Shown here: piece by piece, positions 33,960 to 46,324 of the stretch | Layout of the letters: every line of letters starts with the position of its first letter | Position numbering within the stretch: position 1 is the first letter of the stretch | NCBI RefSeq assembly: GCF_000283155.1 | Contig: NW_004454280.1 | Coordinates: 2,714,380-2,778,379 of the forward strand | Direction: 5' to 3' | DNA: 64,000 bases | Origin: Ceratotherium simum simum | Lineage: Eukaryota; Chordata; Mammalia; Perissodactyla; Rhinocerotidae | Made by a program: the position numbers and the translations under genes | The notes under the pieces: generated by a model | What the model was told of the DNA's origin: nothing | What the model saw: the letters and a program-made list of their open reading frames with translations, nothing else | The model's database searches: none

Positions 33960-35030
33960 TGTCTCTCCAGAAACTTAAATAGAATCTGTATGTATTGCCA
34001 ATATTCCCCATGTGTCGATTTGATTTCCCTACCCTTCAAGGCTCTATCAATTGTTTTTCTATTTTGTCTGAAATCCGTCTACTCCCTTCCGCTAACACAC
34101 AGACCTAAAAACATGCCGAAAAAAGAAAAAAATTTCTCTTTTTCCCAAAATAGAGCAAAAATATTACCTCTCTTGTTCTACCCCTTGGATTACCAGTTTC
34201 TCTCCCACCTTGAGTTCCCAGCAGACTTCTCTAGAGGGCATTGACCCCATTTGTGAAAATCCCATTCATTCTTTGCCCTTCACAATCTGGTTTTTGTTCT
34301 TGTCTCTGTAGAATTTATACTTTAAACAGTCATCTGTTGTCTTCCTATTGCCAGATCCAGGCTTTTCTCTTGACATTGTTAACTGGCTTCCCTTATTTGT
34401 GGAACACTGTGTTTCTGACCTCAAAACTTCTACTTATCTTACAGCTTCTTTGAGGCTCTTTCAGTGGATTATCTTGCACTTCTTTCCTAGACTTAGTTAT
34501 CCACAAAGATTCCATTTTTGCTCCATGTTTCTCTCTCACTGTTATTTCTTGCTTGGTTCTTATTTAACTTGCTCTCATCTTTATGGGCTCAGCTCCAAAA
34601 TTCATGTCTCTAGCCACAGCCTCTCTCCCAACTCCCAACATCCCTTTCCACGTGGATGTCCCTCCATGCCCTCATGGTCAGTTTGTTGAAACTTAATTTC
34701 CTTCAGTATTTTCCAGTTTTATTAACGTGTAATTATTCTGTCACTTAGGCTTGAAATCTGCTCATAAGCATTTCCTTCTCTCTTCCTTCCCATTAGTAAT
34801 CTTGTTTAATCACTCACTTCCTCTTATCTGAATTACCATTGTTTTCCCTGCTTTGAAACACTCATCTCTCCTTGAATTATTTTAGGATTGACTATCCTCT
34901 CAGTCTCACCCTGTCCTCATTCCAAACTGTTCTCTACAGTCCTTCCAGAGAAATCTTCCTAAAAATACCTCCTTGAATCTGAATTTTTTTTAATGTTTCC
35001 CCAATGTCTGCCAAATAGTCTAAACTTCGT
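33960..35030 (+). mobile_element. L2 LINE, ORF2-derived to 3' region, sense
   Basis: Weak but ordered resemblance to the L2 ORF2 DNA: ctggtttttgttcttgtctc, attgccagatccaggctttt ctcttgacattgttaactgg (L2: ttgccaaatccaatggcctt...), ccacgtggatgtccctccat, then cagtccttccagagaaatct in the 3' part. Short open frames here are not host genes. Confidence 0.5.
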
Positions 35031-35044
35031 ATCAGTGCTTTTGC

Positions 35045-35310
35045 ATTAGTTAATTCATTTGTTCATTAAATGAGCAAACATTTACTGAGCCTCTATTATT
35101 TAGTAGATGTTGTATGAGGCATCGTATATAGGTAGGTTTAGTTCCTGCTTCATGTAGCTCACAGTCTAGTAAGAAAGACTAAGAAGCATTTACAATATGG
35201 TGAGTAGTGCTGTGAGGGAGAAGTAGGGGTGCAGTATGAACACATAGGAGGGGCCCTAACTCAGGGTCAAGGAGACTTCCTGAAGGAAATGACATCCACA
35301 GGGGTGAGTA
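35045..35310 (-). mobile_element. L2 LINE 3' end, antisense
   Basis: Antisense L2: aaacatttactgagcctcta, tcctgcttcatgtagctcac, agtctagtaagaaagactaa, ggagacttcctgaaggaaat. It abuts the sense L2 that ends just upstream, so two separate insertions face each other. Confidence 0.65.
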
Positions 35311-35399
35311 AATACCACGGAGAATTTAGATATCCAAGAAAGGGAAAAATGAGTTTCCAGTAGAGGCAACAGCATGGTTTTTCAGCTATATCTCTCACC

Positions 35400-35941
35400 A
35401 AGCCCTTTAGTCACCATACATATTTTACTGCCCAACGCGGGGCCTTCTGCTCCCCAGCAAGACATGCCAATAATCAAAAGGCAAGGTGGTAGGAGAATAA
35501 TGACTTTTTTATTACAGGTTGCAAGAGGGAATATGGCCAACTAATGTCTAAAAAACCATATTAAGGGGGCACAAATCTTACAGCAGTTATATAGGCAGGT
35601 GGGTTATAGGGGAGGGGTTTAGGAATGTTGACCTTCTGGTATTACAGACTGGAAGTCGCCACACCAGATCTTGCAGTTTTCATTGATGATGGCTCTCAGC
35701 ATAGACTCTCTGTTTAGGGGTCATCACATTCCCAAGGAGCTCAAAAGACCAAAGTTATCATCTTATCACAGCTGGGAGGTATACGCACAGGCAGGGGTTT
35801 TAAAATCAACATAGCAGTTAGGTCTCCTGGAGGGTGCACATCCAGCTGGGTTAGTTTCTCAGAGGTCATTCAAAGTTACAATAAGGTTTCTTTTCTACAA
35901 CATGGCTTCCTTTATGTCAACCTTGTCTTGAGCCGGTATCA
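35400..35941 (-). mobile_element. ERV LTR, family F, antisense
   Basis: Clearly homologous to 47,180-47,753: shared blocks include ggcaaggtggtaggagaata, ccaactaatgtctaaaaaac, tcattgatgatggctctcag, ggtcatcacattcccaagga and a GAGCCGGTATCA end. The left boundary is diverged. Confidence 0.78.
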
Positions 35942-35989
35942 CATACATTGCAAACCAGACAACTCCAGGTGTTTTCCTTCTTCTGGATG

Positions 35990-36275
35990 TTTGCTCCAGC
36001 CATTCTGAATGCCTTCTGTTATCTGCCTCTCCATATCCTGCCCATCTTTTAAGATGCAGTTCAACCACCTCCAACTATGAAAGCTTTCCCACTTCCTGGG
36101 CTGGAAGAAATTTTTCTATTCTCTATGCTTTTAGAATATTTTGTTTGTACATTTCTTATACCATATATGCCTCATGTTATATTAATGTCCCATCACTTTC
36201 TTGTTCTCTTCTTTATTACCTATGAGCTCTTCAAGGACAGGGACAATGTGTTCTGTTTTGTTAACTTCTAGATCT
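35990..36275 (+). mobile_element. L2-like LINE fragment, sense
   Basis: cccatcttttaagatgcagt, then cctatgagctcttcaaggac agggacaatgtgttctgttt resembles an L2 3' UTR. Confidence 0.5.
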
Positions 36276-36429
36276 TTGAGGAGGTCAGGGTTTTCAGGCA
36301 CTGTAGCCCAAACGACTTCCAGGATGAGGGTGAAGCAGACATCTTCAAAGGGCAGGGCAGGGCAACTTGAAATCCAAGACTGGATCAGATTGAGGAGCAG
36401 GGGAAGGATGTAGTTGGGTGGGAAATAAA

Positions 36430-36605
36430 CATTGATCAAGTGCACATTACTTAATCCACACAGCTATCTTTAGTGGGAAGTATTGTTATCCCCATTTTAT
36501 AGATGAGTTCAAGGAGTTATAGAAACTTGTCTATTTTCATACAAGCATTAAGTGGAAGAACCAGCATTTCAGCCCAGTAGGAGCTCTGATGAATCCATGC
36601 TTTGT
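36430..36605 (-). mobile_element. MIR SINE, antisense
   Basis: attgttatccccattttata gatgag is the diagnostic antisense MIR core, preceded by acattgatcaagtgcaca and followed by a decayed tRNA-like end. Confidence 0.65.
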
Positions 36606-37104
36606 GCCTTTTTCTTATGCCTTCCTCACCTGGGAGGCCAGGATACCATATAGTCTCTGAAAGGAACCAGGAAATATGCAACAGAAACTCAGAACACACT
36701 GAGGCCAGAATGAGGAATCTAGAGCTGCAAACTTCTCATCAATACCAGCAGCAAATGCAAAGAGGAGGGAAGGATGTCTAGGGATGAGCATCAGTGCTTC
36801 TCCACAGGGACTAGGTGAGGAGAGAGAGGCACCTAGGCCATGAAATTTAAAGAGACACTTAATCTCAGGATCAAATAAATGTACTAGTCCCCATGCTAGC
36901 ACAGACCTACATATCTACCAGGAGCTCAATAAATGCTTTTTGAATTAAACTGATTTGGCACCTGAACAATGCTCCATATTGTCTGTTTGGCTTCTGTGAA
37001 CAGATTTGTCGAGTATAGATGACACTTAATTTTCCCAACCCTAAGAGCAAGTGCTTCCTTAAATTTTGCATCCTAACTGGCTCCTGTTGACACACCGTAG
37101 TTCC
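36606..37104. other. Unassigned sequence with a short L2 3' tip
   Basis: Mostly unassigned. Positions 36,912-36,950 (tatctaccaggagctcaata aatgc) resemble the last 40 bp of L2. Confidence 0.35.
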
Positions 37105-37455
37105 AGTGGACTGAATGTTTATGTTTCCCCAAAATTAATATGTTGAAGTCATAACCTCTGATGTGATTGTATTAGAAGGTAGAGCCTCTGGATTAGATCA
37201 GGATGGTAGACCCCTCATGAATGAGATTAATTCCCTCATAAAAGAGACCCCAGAGAGCTACCTTGTCCCTTCTACCATGTGAAGACACAGCGAGAAGATG
37301 GCTGTCTAGGAAGGAAGCAGGCTGTCACCAGACTCCAGATCTGCTGGCACCTTGATCTTGGACTTCCCAGCCTCCAGAACTGTGGAAATAATTTTCTATT
37401 GTTTAAGCCACCGAGTCTATGATATTTTTATTATAGCAGCCAGAATGGACAGTAG
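37105..37455 (+). mobile_element. ERVL-MaLR LTR (MST/MLT1A type)
   Basis: agtggactgaatgtttatgt, aatatgttgaagtcataacc, accatgtgaagacacagcga, ttggacttcccagcctccag and ttctattgtttaagccaccg are in MaLR order. Confidence 0.85.
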
Positions 37456-37697
37456 ACCTGGCCCCACACTTCTATCTCACACTAGAAATAGGAACAGTTT
37501 GGTTTATTAACCATCCCTTTTCAAGAGACTAGTTTAGGTAAGAAAAAGAAAAACATATTGATTACCTTGTATGATGCTTCCAATCAAGTCAGACCACAGT
37601 CAGACTTGTTTTAGGAAGAGTGAAAAATCTGGATTTTTTTTTTAACTTGCCAGATATGGCCAGCGGAAGTGACAATAGTTCATTAACATTGCTTCTT

Positions 37698-37902
37698 ATT
37701 TTTATTTATTTATTTCTTTGGTGAGGAAGATTGTCCCTGAGCTAAGATCTGTACCCAGATTCCTCTATTTTGTATGTGGGACACTGCCACAGCATGGCTT
37801 GATGATCAGTGCATAGGTCCACACCTGGGATCCGAACCTGCAAGCCCAGGACCACCAAAGAGGAGCACGCAAACTTAACCACTATGCCATCAGGCTGGCC
37901 CC
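37698..37902 (-). mobile_element. ERE2-like SINE, antisense
   Basis: gaggaagattgtccctgagc, gccacagcatggcttgatga and accatcaggctggcccc-type text mark the family. A T-rich tail (tttatttatttatttc) is on the left, as expected for the minus orientation. Confidence 0.88.
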
Positions 37903-38284
37903 AAAATTCTGTATCCACAAATTCATCTATGTCCATGCTTGGATATTTTTCTCTCTTAGGTTCTCAGGGAAAATACATTTAAAATGTTTTATCTGTACTA
38001 AAGGGAAAATAATTTCCACACCTGGGACAGAATAGGTGGTAGGATAAGGGGAAGGAGCAAATAACCAGCCAAATTGTAGGAGGTAATAATTGAGAAATTT
38101 AGAATCTTGGGTAATTGGAGAGTAAGATACTCAAGAGAGAAGAGCCAGGTAGCTTATTTTAATTAGTGAATGAGGACACTGATTTCAGCCTCCTGTGCCA
38201 TTTTCTGTCCTATAAGATATTATAATTATGGTAATATTTATCACTCATAAAGTGCTTTATAGAAAATTTTTTTCTTGAAGTAGA
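37903..38284. other. Unassigned sequence
   Basis: No recognisable gene or repeat. Confidence 0.3.
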
Positions 38285-38640
38285 GCATCATTTATATATT
38301 GAATAGCTACTATATACAAAACTGTTTTTAATACATTATAGATAAAGATAAGTCAGACATGGTCTTTACCCTCAGGAAGTTTAAAATCTAGTCAAGGAGA
38401 TAAATATTTTTTAAAACTATACTAAATCAAATTATTATTTAATTTGCATAATTACTGTATTGTTATATATTAACTAATACATATTAAATACTATATAATG
38501 TAATATATTATTATAACACATATAATAATTAATATAAAGGTGATTTAAACTTTAATAGAGAGACAGGCAAAGGGAGTATTCCTCAAAGTGGTGTGGTAAT
38601 GTGGGCATATTAGAAGGTCTTGTAAGACCCTTTCAGGTTG
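38285..38640 (-). mobile_element. L2 LINE fragment, antisense, with AT-rich insertion
   Basis: catttatatattgaatagct and acatggtctttaccctcagg aagt are antisense L2. An AT-rich simple stretch lies at about 38,410-38,530, then ttagaaggtcttgtaagacc resembles further L2. Confidence 0.5.
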
Positions 38641-39084
38641 AACGTGCTTGTCCTCTCCATTCACCCCTAACAAATATCCTGATAAAATGCCCCCCTAAGC
38701 ATGCATGGCTCCTTTTGGTAAAGATTGGAGATGCAGTGTGCCCTGGGGAGTGATGGCAGCTTGGCAGCAGCTTCAGATACGCAGAGCTGGGGACTTCTGA
38801 GGACCACCATGGGGAGGAGAGCAGAGGAAAATAAAGGAAGGGCTTTTCAGAAGCTTATAGAACTAAATCTTATAGGGCATGTAAGATTTCCTTAGCCAAA
38901 GTGAGAGTTTGTGGAAGAATCCTTGATAGATGGCTTTATCCTCAGTCTGTCCAGTTGGTTGCCACATCCCTACTTATTAAGTACAGAATAATGTTACTCA
39001 AAAAGAGTTTTCTTGGCTCTGCTGTACACCAAGTTGTTTTCCAGAATTCTATTTTTATACCAGTTAGCTTATTACTATTAATTT
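38641..39084. other. Unassigned sequence
   Basis: No recognisable gene or repeat. Confidence 0.3.
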
Positions 39085-39215
39085 ATTAATAATGATAGTA
39101 ATAATAGCTACCACTTCTTCAGCAAATGAGCTCAACTCTTTGCTAGGTAACTTAAATACAAATTTCCTCAGTTCCTTGTGACAATTGTATAAGACATTTA
39201 ATATTATATCTCTTT
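39085..39215 (-). mobile_element. MIR-like SINE, antisense
   Basis: taataatagctaccacttct, ctctttgctaggtaacttaa and tttcctcagttccttgtgac resemble the 3' half of antisense MIR. Confidence 0.45.
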
Positions 39216-39429
39216 AAATGCCTTAGCATTTCCAGATAACTGACAACCCCACACCACTGTTCTCTATATTTTTGGACTTGGCTTGTTGACATTCTGCCCA
39301 CTTGCTCCCATAAAGAGCATCCATAAACAGCATCAAAGCTGGGTTGATGCCATCCATTCTCAACGCATGTCTTGTCTACAGAAGTTGGACAGAGACAACA
39401 TGGAACATTGTCCATGTTGTAGAGGTGCC

Positions 39430-39640
39430 ATACAGTTTAATGTAACCAGCATTTATTGAGCTTCTAGTGGGTGTCTAGATCTCTGCTAGGTTAGGTGCTA
39501 CAGGGAACATAGAAATGAATAAGGCATAGTGCTAGCCCTCTAGAGGCTTGCAAGGTAACAAGGTAGAGATATACAACTTAGCACAATGTAAGTCAGATAG
39601 TGATAAATGCTAACAGAGACATAAGTTAAATGTACTCTAA
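39430..39640 (-). mobile_element. L2 LINE 3' end, antisense
   Basis: aaccagcatttattgagctt, taggtgctacagggaacata, ctagccctctagaggcttgc and gtgataaatgctaacagaga are in antisense L2 order. Confidence 0.65.
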
Positions 39641-40799
39641 GATATGCTTTATATGCCTTCAAAGTCGTCATTAGAGATACCATATTTATAGAGAATTTGG
39701 TTGCTGCTTGTTTTATGTCTGAAAATATATATACATTTTGCAACTGAGGTCAATTTACGGTTAACCTTCAAGATTCTTAAAAGCATAATTTATTAGTTCT
39801 CTCTAATATTAATTGATAGGCAGAATAATTTTTAGCAGAATATTTCTTAAAACAGAGATCAAAGGGAGAACCAAATTCTGTTTTCTGTTAACATGCTGTT
39901 CAATAATGACCTACTTGACAAGGAACATAGAATGAGATCTGGAAAGTCAATGTTCCTCAGAAGACTTGGAAAAAGAGAGTGGAATCAAAGTGTCATTCAG
40001 ACACCAAGCCAAGTAAAAAATTATCCTGCTACATTTTCTCTACCTTACTTTATGACTATTTTCATTCCTGGCCTGGGTCCTAACTTTATCCCACTGTGTG
40101 CATTGGCATCCCAGAAATTCTTCACTCCCAGTCAGGACTCCTCTTCCCTCACATCTCCCTAGTACTGAGGAAAAAGCCAGGTGGGCTCCACTTGGTCCAG
40201 AAGTTCAGAAATAGTCTGTTGATCTATATCTGCAAGCCAAATCACCTAGAAGGTCAAGGACTTCTGATGTTTCAGCCTCTGGTGTTCTCATCTACCCTCC
40301 ATAGCACTGCCAGCCAGTCTCTCCATCCTCCTTTAGCTGAGGCTCTTTGGAATGAGTGTAACTCTTTCCCAAGGGGTCTATAGATTAGGCAGCCAACAGG
40401 AGCCCCCTCACTTGCTGGGACCCTGCAGCCATCATCTCGCATAAAACTAGAGTTCTCAGAAAATGAGAGCCACATCCAACATTAATCTGTATGCTGATAT
40501 AATTTATGAAGTCCTCTACCTTTAGAACAGACCCTACAATTAAGGATACATACCAGTAACCAAGATGAGTGTTGTTCACATGTTGAGAGTCTTGTCTATG
40601 TGGATTGCTACCCTATTCAGTGTGACCCAATGCATTGCTGCTCTCAACATATCATATGGCTAATACCATCTAGTGTATCCTAACCTGATCCTAGGAGTCA
40701 ACACTGACCTTGTCATTTCAACAAGCATCAATCTTGTATCTTTGTCTTGAACAGCAACATCATCACCATGTAGATAGCAAGCTCTTTGAGGTAAGGACT
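39641..40799. other. Unassigned sequence
   Basis: More than 1.1 kb with no gene or repeat I can name. Frames at 39,893-40,162 and 40,096-40,383 (+) overlap each other, show no recognisable domain and are not called. Confidence 0.35.
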
Positions 40800-41152
40800 C
40801 CTATGGACTGAATGTGTCTTCTCAAAATTCATATGTTGAATCCTACTCTCTAATGTGATAGTATTTTGAGATGGGGACTTGAGAGGTGATTAAGTCATGA
40901 GGGTGGAGCCCTCACAAATGGGATTAGTGCCTTATAAAACAGGTCCCAGAGAGTACTCTCACCTCTCTTACCATGTGAAGAAACGGTGAGAAGACTGCTG
41001 TTCATGAGCCAGGAAGCAGACTCTCACCAGACACTCAATCTGCTGGTGCTTTGATCTCAACCTCCAGAACTGTGAGAAATAAGTGTTTGTTGTTTAAGAC
41101 CCACTGTCTGTGATCATTTGTGATAGTAGCCCAAATTAACTAAGATAGGCAC
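40800..41152 (+). mobile_element. ERVL-MaLR LTR (MST type)
   Basis: tcctatggactgaatgtgtc, tcaaaattcatatgttgaat, gagggtggagccctcacaaa, ttaccatgtgaagaaacggt and caacctccagaactgtgaga define a near-complete sense LTR ending about ccaaattaactaagatagg. Confidence 0.88.
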
Positions 41153-42286
41153 TATGGCTTAACTTCTATTGCATGTCCCCCAGGATTTAGCCCAGAGACG
41201 AACATACATGCTAGGCCTTCAGAGAGTACCAAGGAGGCTGTCAACCATGTGCAGCACTAAGGGCTCACCAGTAGAGAGGCTCTGTTGGCTCTGTTTTCCT
41301 GGCAGCCCTGCTCAGCACAGCCCCTGGGCCAATCACCTGGGTTCTGCATCTGAGCCAATCCTGATCAGGACATGAAAAATATTAGAGACCCATCCCACCA
41401 GCCTAGGAAGATTAGAATTAGAGATGCTGCCGTATAGACAGTATCTAGTGGTCTTTAGACCCACGAAGTGACTGCCTTCCCCTATTCCCTATCATGTTGG
41501 CCAAGTTCCCAGGACAGATTATCTACCTCGTGTCCCTGCTGAGCTCACTTGCTCAGACCCTGACATCTTGCATAAGTTTTGACAGTTTCTGCCCTGATAC
41601 AGGTGCTGGGCGGGTTCCCTCCATGTAAAAGTGAATGCCCTGAAGCACAACACCACTGCCCACTCCACGTGAATTGCAGGCCCATGTGCCTTTTTCTGCT
41701 AGATGGCCCTTGTTTGCTGCTAACACCTGCCAGAACCTAACCTGACCTTGCCATTGTCCTTGGGACACTGAAAGGATCAACGCTGTGAAGCGGGCCTTGA
41801 GCCCAAGGTGTCCATGTGAAGATAGTCCTAGAACACCACTGTTCAGCTTCATTGTCACTATCATCACTACTCACTCTCGTAAACAATCATCCAAACTGTC
41901 AACACAAGGAATCACTTCCTCTGCTACCACAGTCCTTAAGCCACTCGTTTCAAAATAAAATTTTCTTTGTTGTTTGAAGATGTTTGTGTGTATGTATAAT
42001 TTGGAGATGATTCTGGAAGACATTTATTTCTCCTCTCCTTATTCTCCTACTATGGTGATAAATGCATTTGACCTCATTTCCAAGAGCTTCCATAGTTTTG
42101 GACTAATTTCAGAGTAAATATGGGGGGAATTTAACCTTTTCTTTGCCAAAGGGAAACACCTCCCATGAAATAGCTTGAAATTATCCCAGCGCTCATGGCA
42201 AGAAAATGTCTGTTCTGATCCTCTTTCAAGACAAGGAAAGAGAAGACAGATTCTAATTAGAGTTCTGAGATTGGCTGACTGCCCCA
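41153..42286. other. Unassigned sequence, possibly an unrecognised LTR
   Basis: GC-richer than its surroundings. A ttcaaaataaaattttcttt segment near 41,950 could be an LTR polyadenylation region, and gccaatcacctgggttctgc and gagccaatcctgatcaggac are LTR-like, but I cannot place boundaries. The 104-codon minus-strand frame at 41,553-41,867 has no recognisable homology. Confidence 0.3.
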
Positions 42287-42372
42287 AGACTGAGTAAAAA
42301 GTTTCCAGGATATGGGACTTTCATTGCTAAAACACAGAGATTCCCAGGCAAACTGGGATGGTTGGTCACCCT
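42287..42372. mobile_element. DNA-transposon end-like fragment
   Basis: gggactttcattgctaaaac followed by caggcaaactgggatggttg gtcaccctaa resembles the end of an ancient non-autonomous DNA transposon found across placental mammals. I cannot name it or find its partner end. Confidence 0.45.
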
Positions 42373-42649
42373 AATTCTACTTCAAGCAGAGCTGTGGAGA
42401 TGTTTGGGTAACAGTTTTAATCATAATCATGTGGTGGAGCAGATAGTTTAAACAGTAAATAACTCAAGTTGGCCTTAGAAGGTTTGGTTGACCAATCAGG
42501 CATCCTACAACATCAGGGTGGAGGAGAATGTAACTGGCTCTGAGGAGGATCATTTTATGTATTTTGCTCTTTTTGCTGGACCCTAGAGTTAAGGAATGCA
42601 GAGGCCTGGACATTTCTTCTGCTCTTCATTTCTTCCTCCTCCTCCTTCT

Positions 42650-43215
42650 TAACTGAGACATAGCTTACATACAGTAAAGTGCACAAATCTTAGATGTACA
42701 GGTCAATAATTTTTACGTTATATATATACGTACATAGCTATCACACAGATAAAGATGTAGATCCTTTCCAGCACCCCAGAAGATGCTCTTGGGCCCTTCT
42801 CAGGGGAACCACTATTTTGACATCTATCGCCATAGAGTAGTTTTAAAATTTATGTAAATGTAATCAAACAGCACTTACTTTGTAGTCTTTTGTTTTGATA
42901 TTTTTCAAGATTATGTTTGAGACATTTATCCATGTTGTTGTGTGGGTCAGTAATTCTTTCATTTTTTATGAAAGTTTCACATCTGTTTACTCATGATACT
43001 GTTGATGGAACTTTGGTTGTTTTCAGTTTGTGGCCATTAAGAAAGCTTCCATTCTCACTTCTGTACATGTCTTTGGTGGAGGTAAGCACTCACTTCTGTT
43101 GGGTATGTACCAGGAATGGAATTGCTGGGACATAAGTATGCTTAGCTTTAATAGGTATTGACAAAGAGTTTTTTCCAAAGCGGTTACACCTGGCTCTTAT
43201 GAGTATCAATTCATG
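42650..43215 (-). mobile_element. L1M LINE 3' region, antisense
   Basis: gagacatagcttacatacag, ttttgacatctatcgccata, atttatccatgttgttgtgt, ggaatggaattgctgggaca are antisense L1M in order, homologous to the copy at 12,910-13,805. Confidence 0.75.
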
Positions 43216-45173
43216 AAATTTTGCTTTGTACTGGACCTGAGAGTTACAGAATGCAGAAGCCTAGAAACTAATTCTTTAAAAATATTCTATAATTTTTCTT
43301 CTTACAATAAGCTCTATGAGTCCCTGACTTCCTAAAATTTGATATGTTTTAAATGTAGGATTTTTTTGACACAGCCTTTTCAGAAACATATTTTGTAGCC
43401 CTCACCTATCACAAAGAGAAATCTCAATGATGAAATAGAGCCCAGAGAAAAGTCCGTCTGGCTTTCTACTTCTCAGTTTTCAGAAGAGAAGACTTGTGAA
43501 GTCATTTCCCCAATGTGTGTTCTGAGGATCTGTTGAAAACTAGGGTTTTGTGAGCCATCACAGGCTGTGTTATGCAAAAAGAATTTGGGCCAAATAAATT
43601 TGCATGTTAGAGTATTTAAACTCTGAGAAGCCTGAAATAAACTGTCTACTTTATATAAGTAAGAACTTGCTAACTGAGCTGCAGAAAACAGCTCATCCTG
43701 TTTCCCAGTACCTAAAACCATTGATATGCATAAGAAAATTGTTTCATAACTGGGTGGGAGTAAAGGGTTTGATTGCAAGCACAGGACAGCAAGAGTAAGA
43801 ATGGCTGAGAATAACAGAAGGATAGCAGACATTAATTGACTATTTGGACCCTTCAGTGAGGACTAGAAACAGAAGGACTCATTTTCACTTATCTTTATGA
43901 GGTTCTAAACAGAAACAAGATTTTTCACCTGGCAACATCTTACAAGACAGAATCTAAGAGAAGATCTTTCACCTCCTTCTCCCCTTAGAATGCAGTCCTG
44001 CTCCAGGAACACAGAAAATGGGTCTTACAGAATGTAGTCTTTTTTATACTCAGGATGAATTCCTCCAGCAGCCACTGCAGTGCAGCTCCTCCAAGCATGT
44101 TCCAGGCACTGGGCAAAGACAACTCAGGATTGGAGCAGGAGCAACAACATGGTGGAAGCCTCATGGATACATTGGGGTCTTTTAATCCAGCATGTGCCAA
44201 ATTATGTTGATAAGGGACATTTTTTAAAACAAAATACATACTAAGATCACAGAGTAGAGTTTGGAAAAAGCTAGTTACTAGACAATTACTCGTAACTAGT
44301 AATTATCTACCTGATCCAAAACATGATTGCCTGAGTCTCAGGATCCACAGGTGACAAGTAAATAATTGGAATATTTTCAGTCCAGGTGTCTAACATAGTC
44401 AGCTGGCCAAGGGTCTGTTGTGAGCCCAGACCCCACTCTTCTGTTCATTGTAGGAAATTTTATGGCTATTGGAAGAAATTTCCATTTTTGCAATCATAGT
44501 TACTTCAAAATCTACCTCCTGGGGATAGGCTCAGTCTCAGGCACCAGGCCCAAGGAAGGGCTGGATGGTTTCAGGAGCTGGGATATTCCATGGCATATTT
44601 CTTTTTTGGAAAGACTTTATAGTTGTTCCTTCTTTAGGAAGGACAGGGAATATTGCCAGTGACCTATGGTGTGAGTTTTCATCAATATCAGCACTTGATC
44701 TGGAAGTTATGTTTTTTGCCAACATTGACAATGCACGATATGTTCTCAACATGATTATAAACTGGCACAGCACACAGAATTATAAACATATTTCTCATTG
44801 ATTCACTTTCATTCAGCCTGCCATTTTGTTTTTGTTCCTTTTCTAGTAAGTTCTTTTCATGTTTACATAAACATACCAGACTTTGAGCAAGGATAAACAG
44901 CCCTAAATATTCTCCTGTTCATCATACTCCCTGATGAATTCTTTCCCCCTTTCTCTAGTGTTTTAAAAAAAGAAGTATAAAGCCACCCAATTGCCATAAA
45001 TGGGGACTTCTTTAGGACTATTTCTGATCCTCAGACATACCATCCTTTTTGCTTCCATCATACCTTCTCAAAGAAGACCTAAAGCCAGCCTAATATTAGC
45101 CTGATCCCTGAGAACAGACACTGTCTATACTCTCACTCAGCTTGGATGCTAAGAACTGAACCATACCTGCTTG
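43216..45173. other. Unassigned, apparently single-copy sequence
   Basis: Nearly 2 kb with no nameable repeat. The 119-codon minus-strand frame at 43,473-43,832 is hydrophobic at its start but has no recognisable family and no supporting exon signals, so it is not called. Confidence 0.35.
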
Positions 45174-45177
45174 TCTG

Positions 45178-45839
45178 TGTAGGGGGAAGAGGGAGAATCT
45201 CCCTCTGCCCTTTCTCTTAAGGTTCTTCTGGCTGGCCAAATAATTAATAAGACAGGTTAGCAGGAGAAAATAATATCAAGTTTAATAACATGTATACATG
45301 GGAGAAAGCAGGGACACTGCGTTTCTCAACATAATAGCAGAAATTCTCGTCTTAAATACCATGTTCAGCCAATGACAAAGGAGGATTTTGGGGGTGGGGG
45401 GAGTCAGTTACAGGAGATTACCACTAAAGCACAGTAAACAAAAGCAAGCTTATTATGCAGCTTTAAGGCCTCAACTTCCACGTTGATAAGCCTCTAGAAA
45501 TGAGGCCATCCCCCTCTCTTCTCAAAACAGAGAGGGTGATACCTTTACAAATGGAGATTTCCCTTATAAATGTAAATGATTGTCTGGCAACTCCTCGCAG
45601 GGTCATCCAGAGAATGTGGCCAGAGAGACAGAACTTATAATAAGAAGGACGTGTTGGTGCCTTTCCTATTGTAACATTTACCCTACGTTATCTTTACAGC
45701 CATCATGATAGATCTGTTCCAGGAAGGAGCCACCATGTCAAATTCTTTAGGCAGTTAGTGGGGGAGGTCAAACGTCCCTAGAGAAGACAACCAAGCTAAA
45801 GAGATAGATTTCAGGGTGGCCAAATCTTGATCTCCCACA
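45178..45839 (-). mobile_element. Solo ERV LTR, family A, antisense, full length
   Basis: A perfect TCTG duplication at 45,174-45,177 and 45,840-45,843. Plus strand starts TGTAGGGGGAAGAGGG and ends GATCTCCCACA. It is 662 bp, the longest uninterrupted family A copy, and carries the full U3 including the acaaatggagatttccctta block. Confidence 0.92.
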
Positions 45840-46069
45840 TCTGCATGAACACAACTCTGTGCAGTTCCTCTGACATCATTGGCATTACCTTATTCTTCCA
45901 GGAGTCTCCTGCCTGGGCAATTTGATTGCTCATTAGAGAAACTTTCTGAAAGATTCATCACTTCTTCAATGGAAAACATCAACAAACAACAACATACACC
46001 TCAAATTCCTCATCTTGCAGTTTCCAAGTCTGGGCTGTTGGACTGTGACTGTTGTGAGAAAAAAGTTTT

Positions 46070-46294
46070 CAACATCTTTCTTTTGTCTTTAGCTAAAGGT
46101 GGTATTCAAGATGATGGCTTGGGCTATTTCAGGGAGTTACTCAGTTTTCCTGGGTATCTACCATGTATACAGGAGATATACATGTTATTAAACTTGTTTG
46201 TGTTTCTCCTGTTAATCTGTCTTTTTATTACAGGGAAGTCTCAGCCGAGAACCTAGAAAGGGAGAGGGGAAAATTATTTTTCCTCACCCACACA
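46070..46294 (+). mobile_element. Partial ERV LTR, family A 3' half, sense
   Basis: tttagctaaaggtggtattc, then tatacatgttattaaacttg (ATTAAA polyadenylation signal), tctcctgttaatctgtcttt and a cctcacccacaca end match the 3' half of family A. The 5' half is absent. It lies 230 bp from an antisense copy of the same family. Confidence 0.75.
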
Positions 46295-46324
46295 TCTGTT
46301 ACATGGCAAAGGGGGAGTACAGTT

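Noticed and set aside
41553..41867. 104-codon minus-strand frame in GC-richer DNA
   Set aside because: No recognisable domain, and the surrounding sequence looks like an unidentified LTR.
43473..43832. 119-codon minus-strand frame with a hydrophobic start
   Set aside because: No homology I recognise, no splice or promoter context, and frames of this length are expected by chance in 64 kb.
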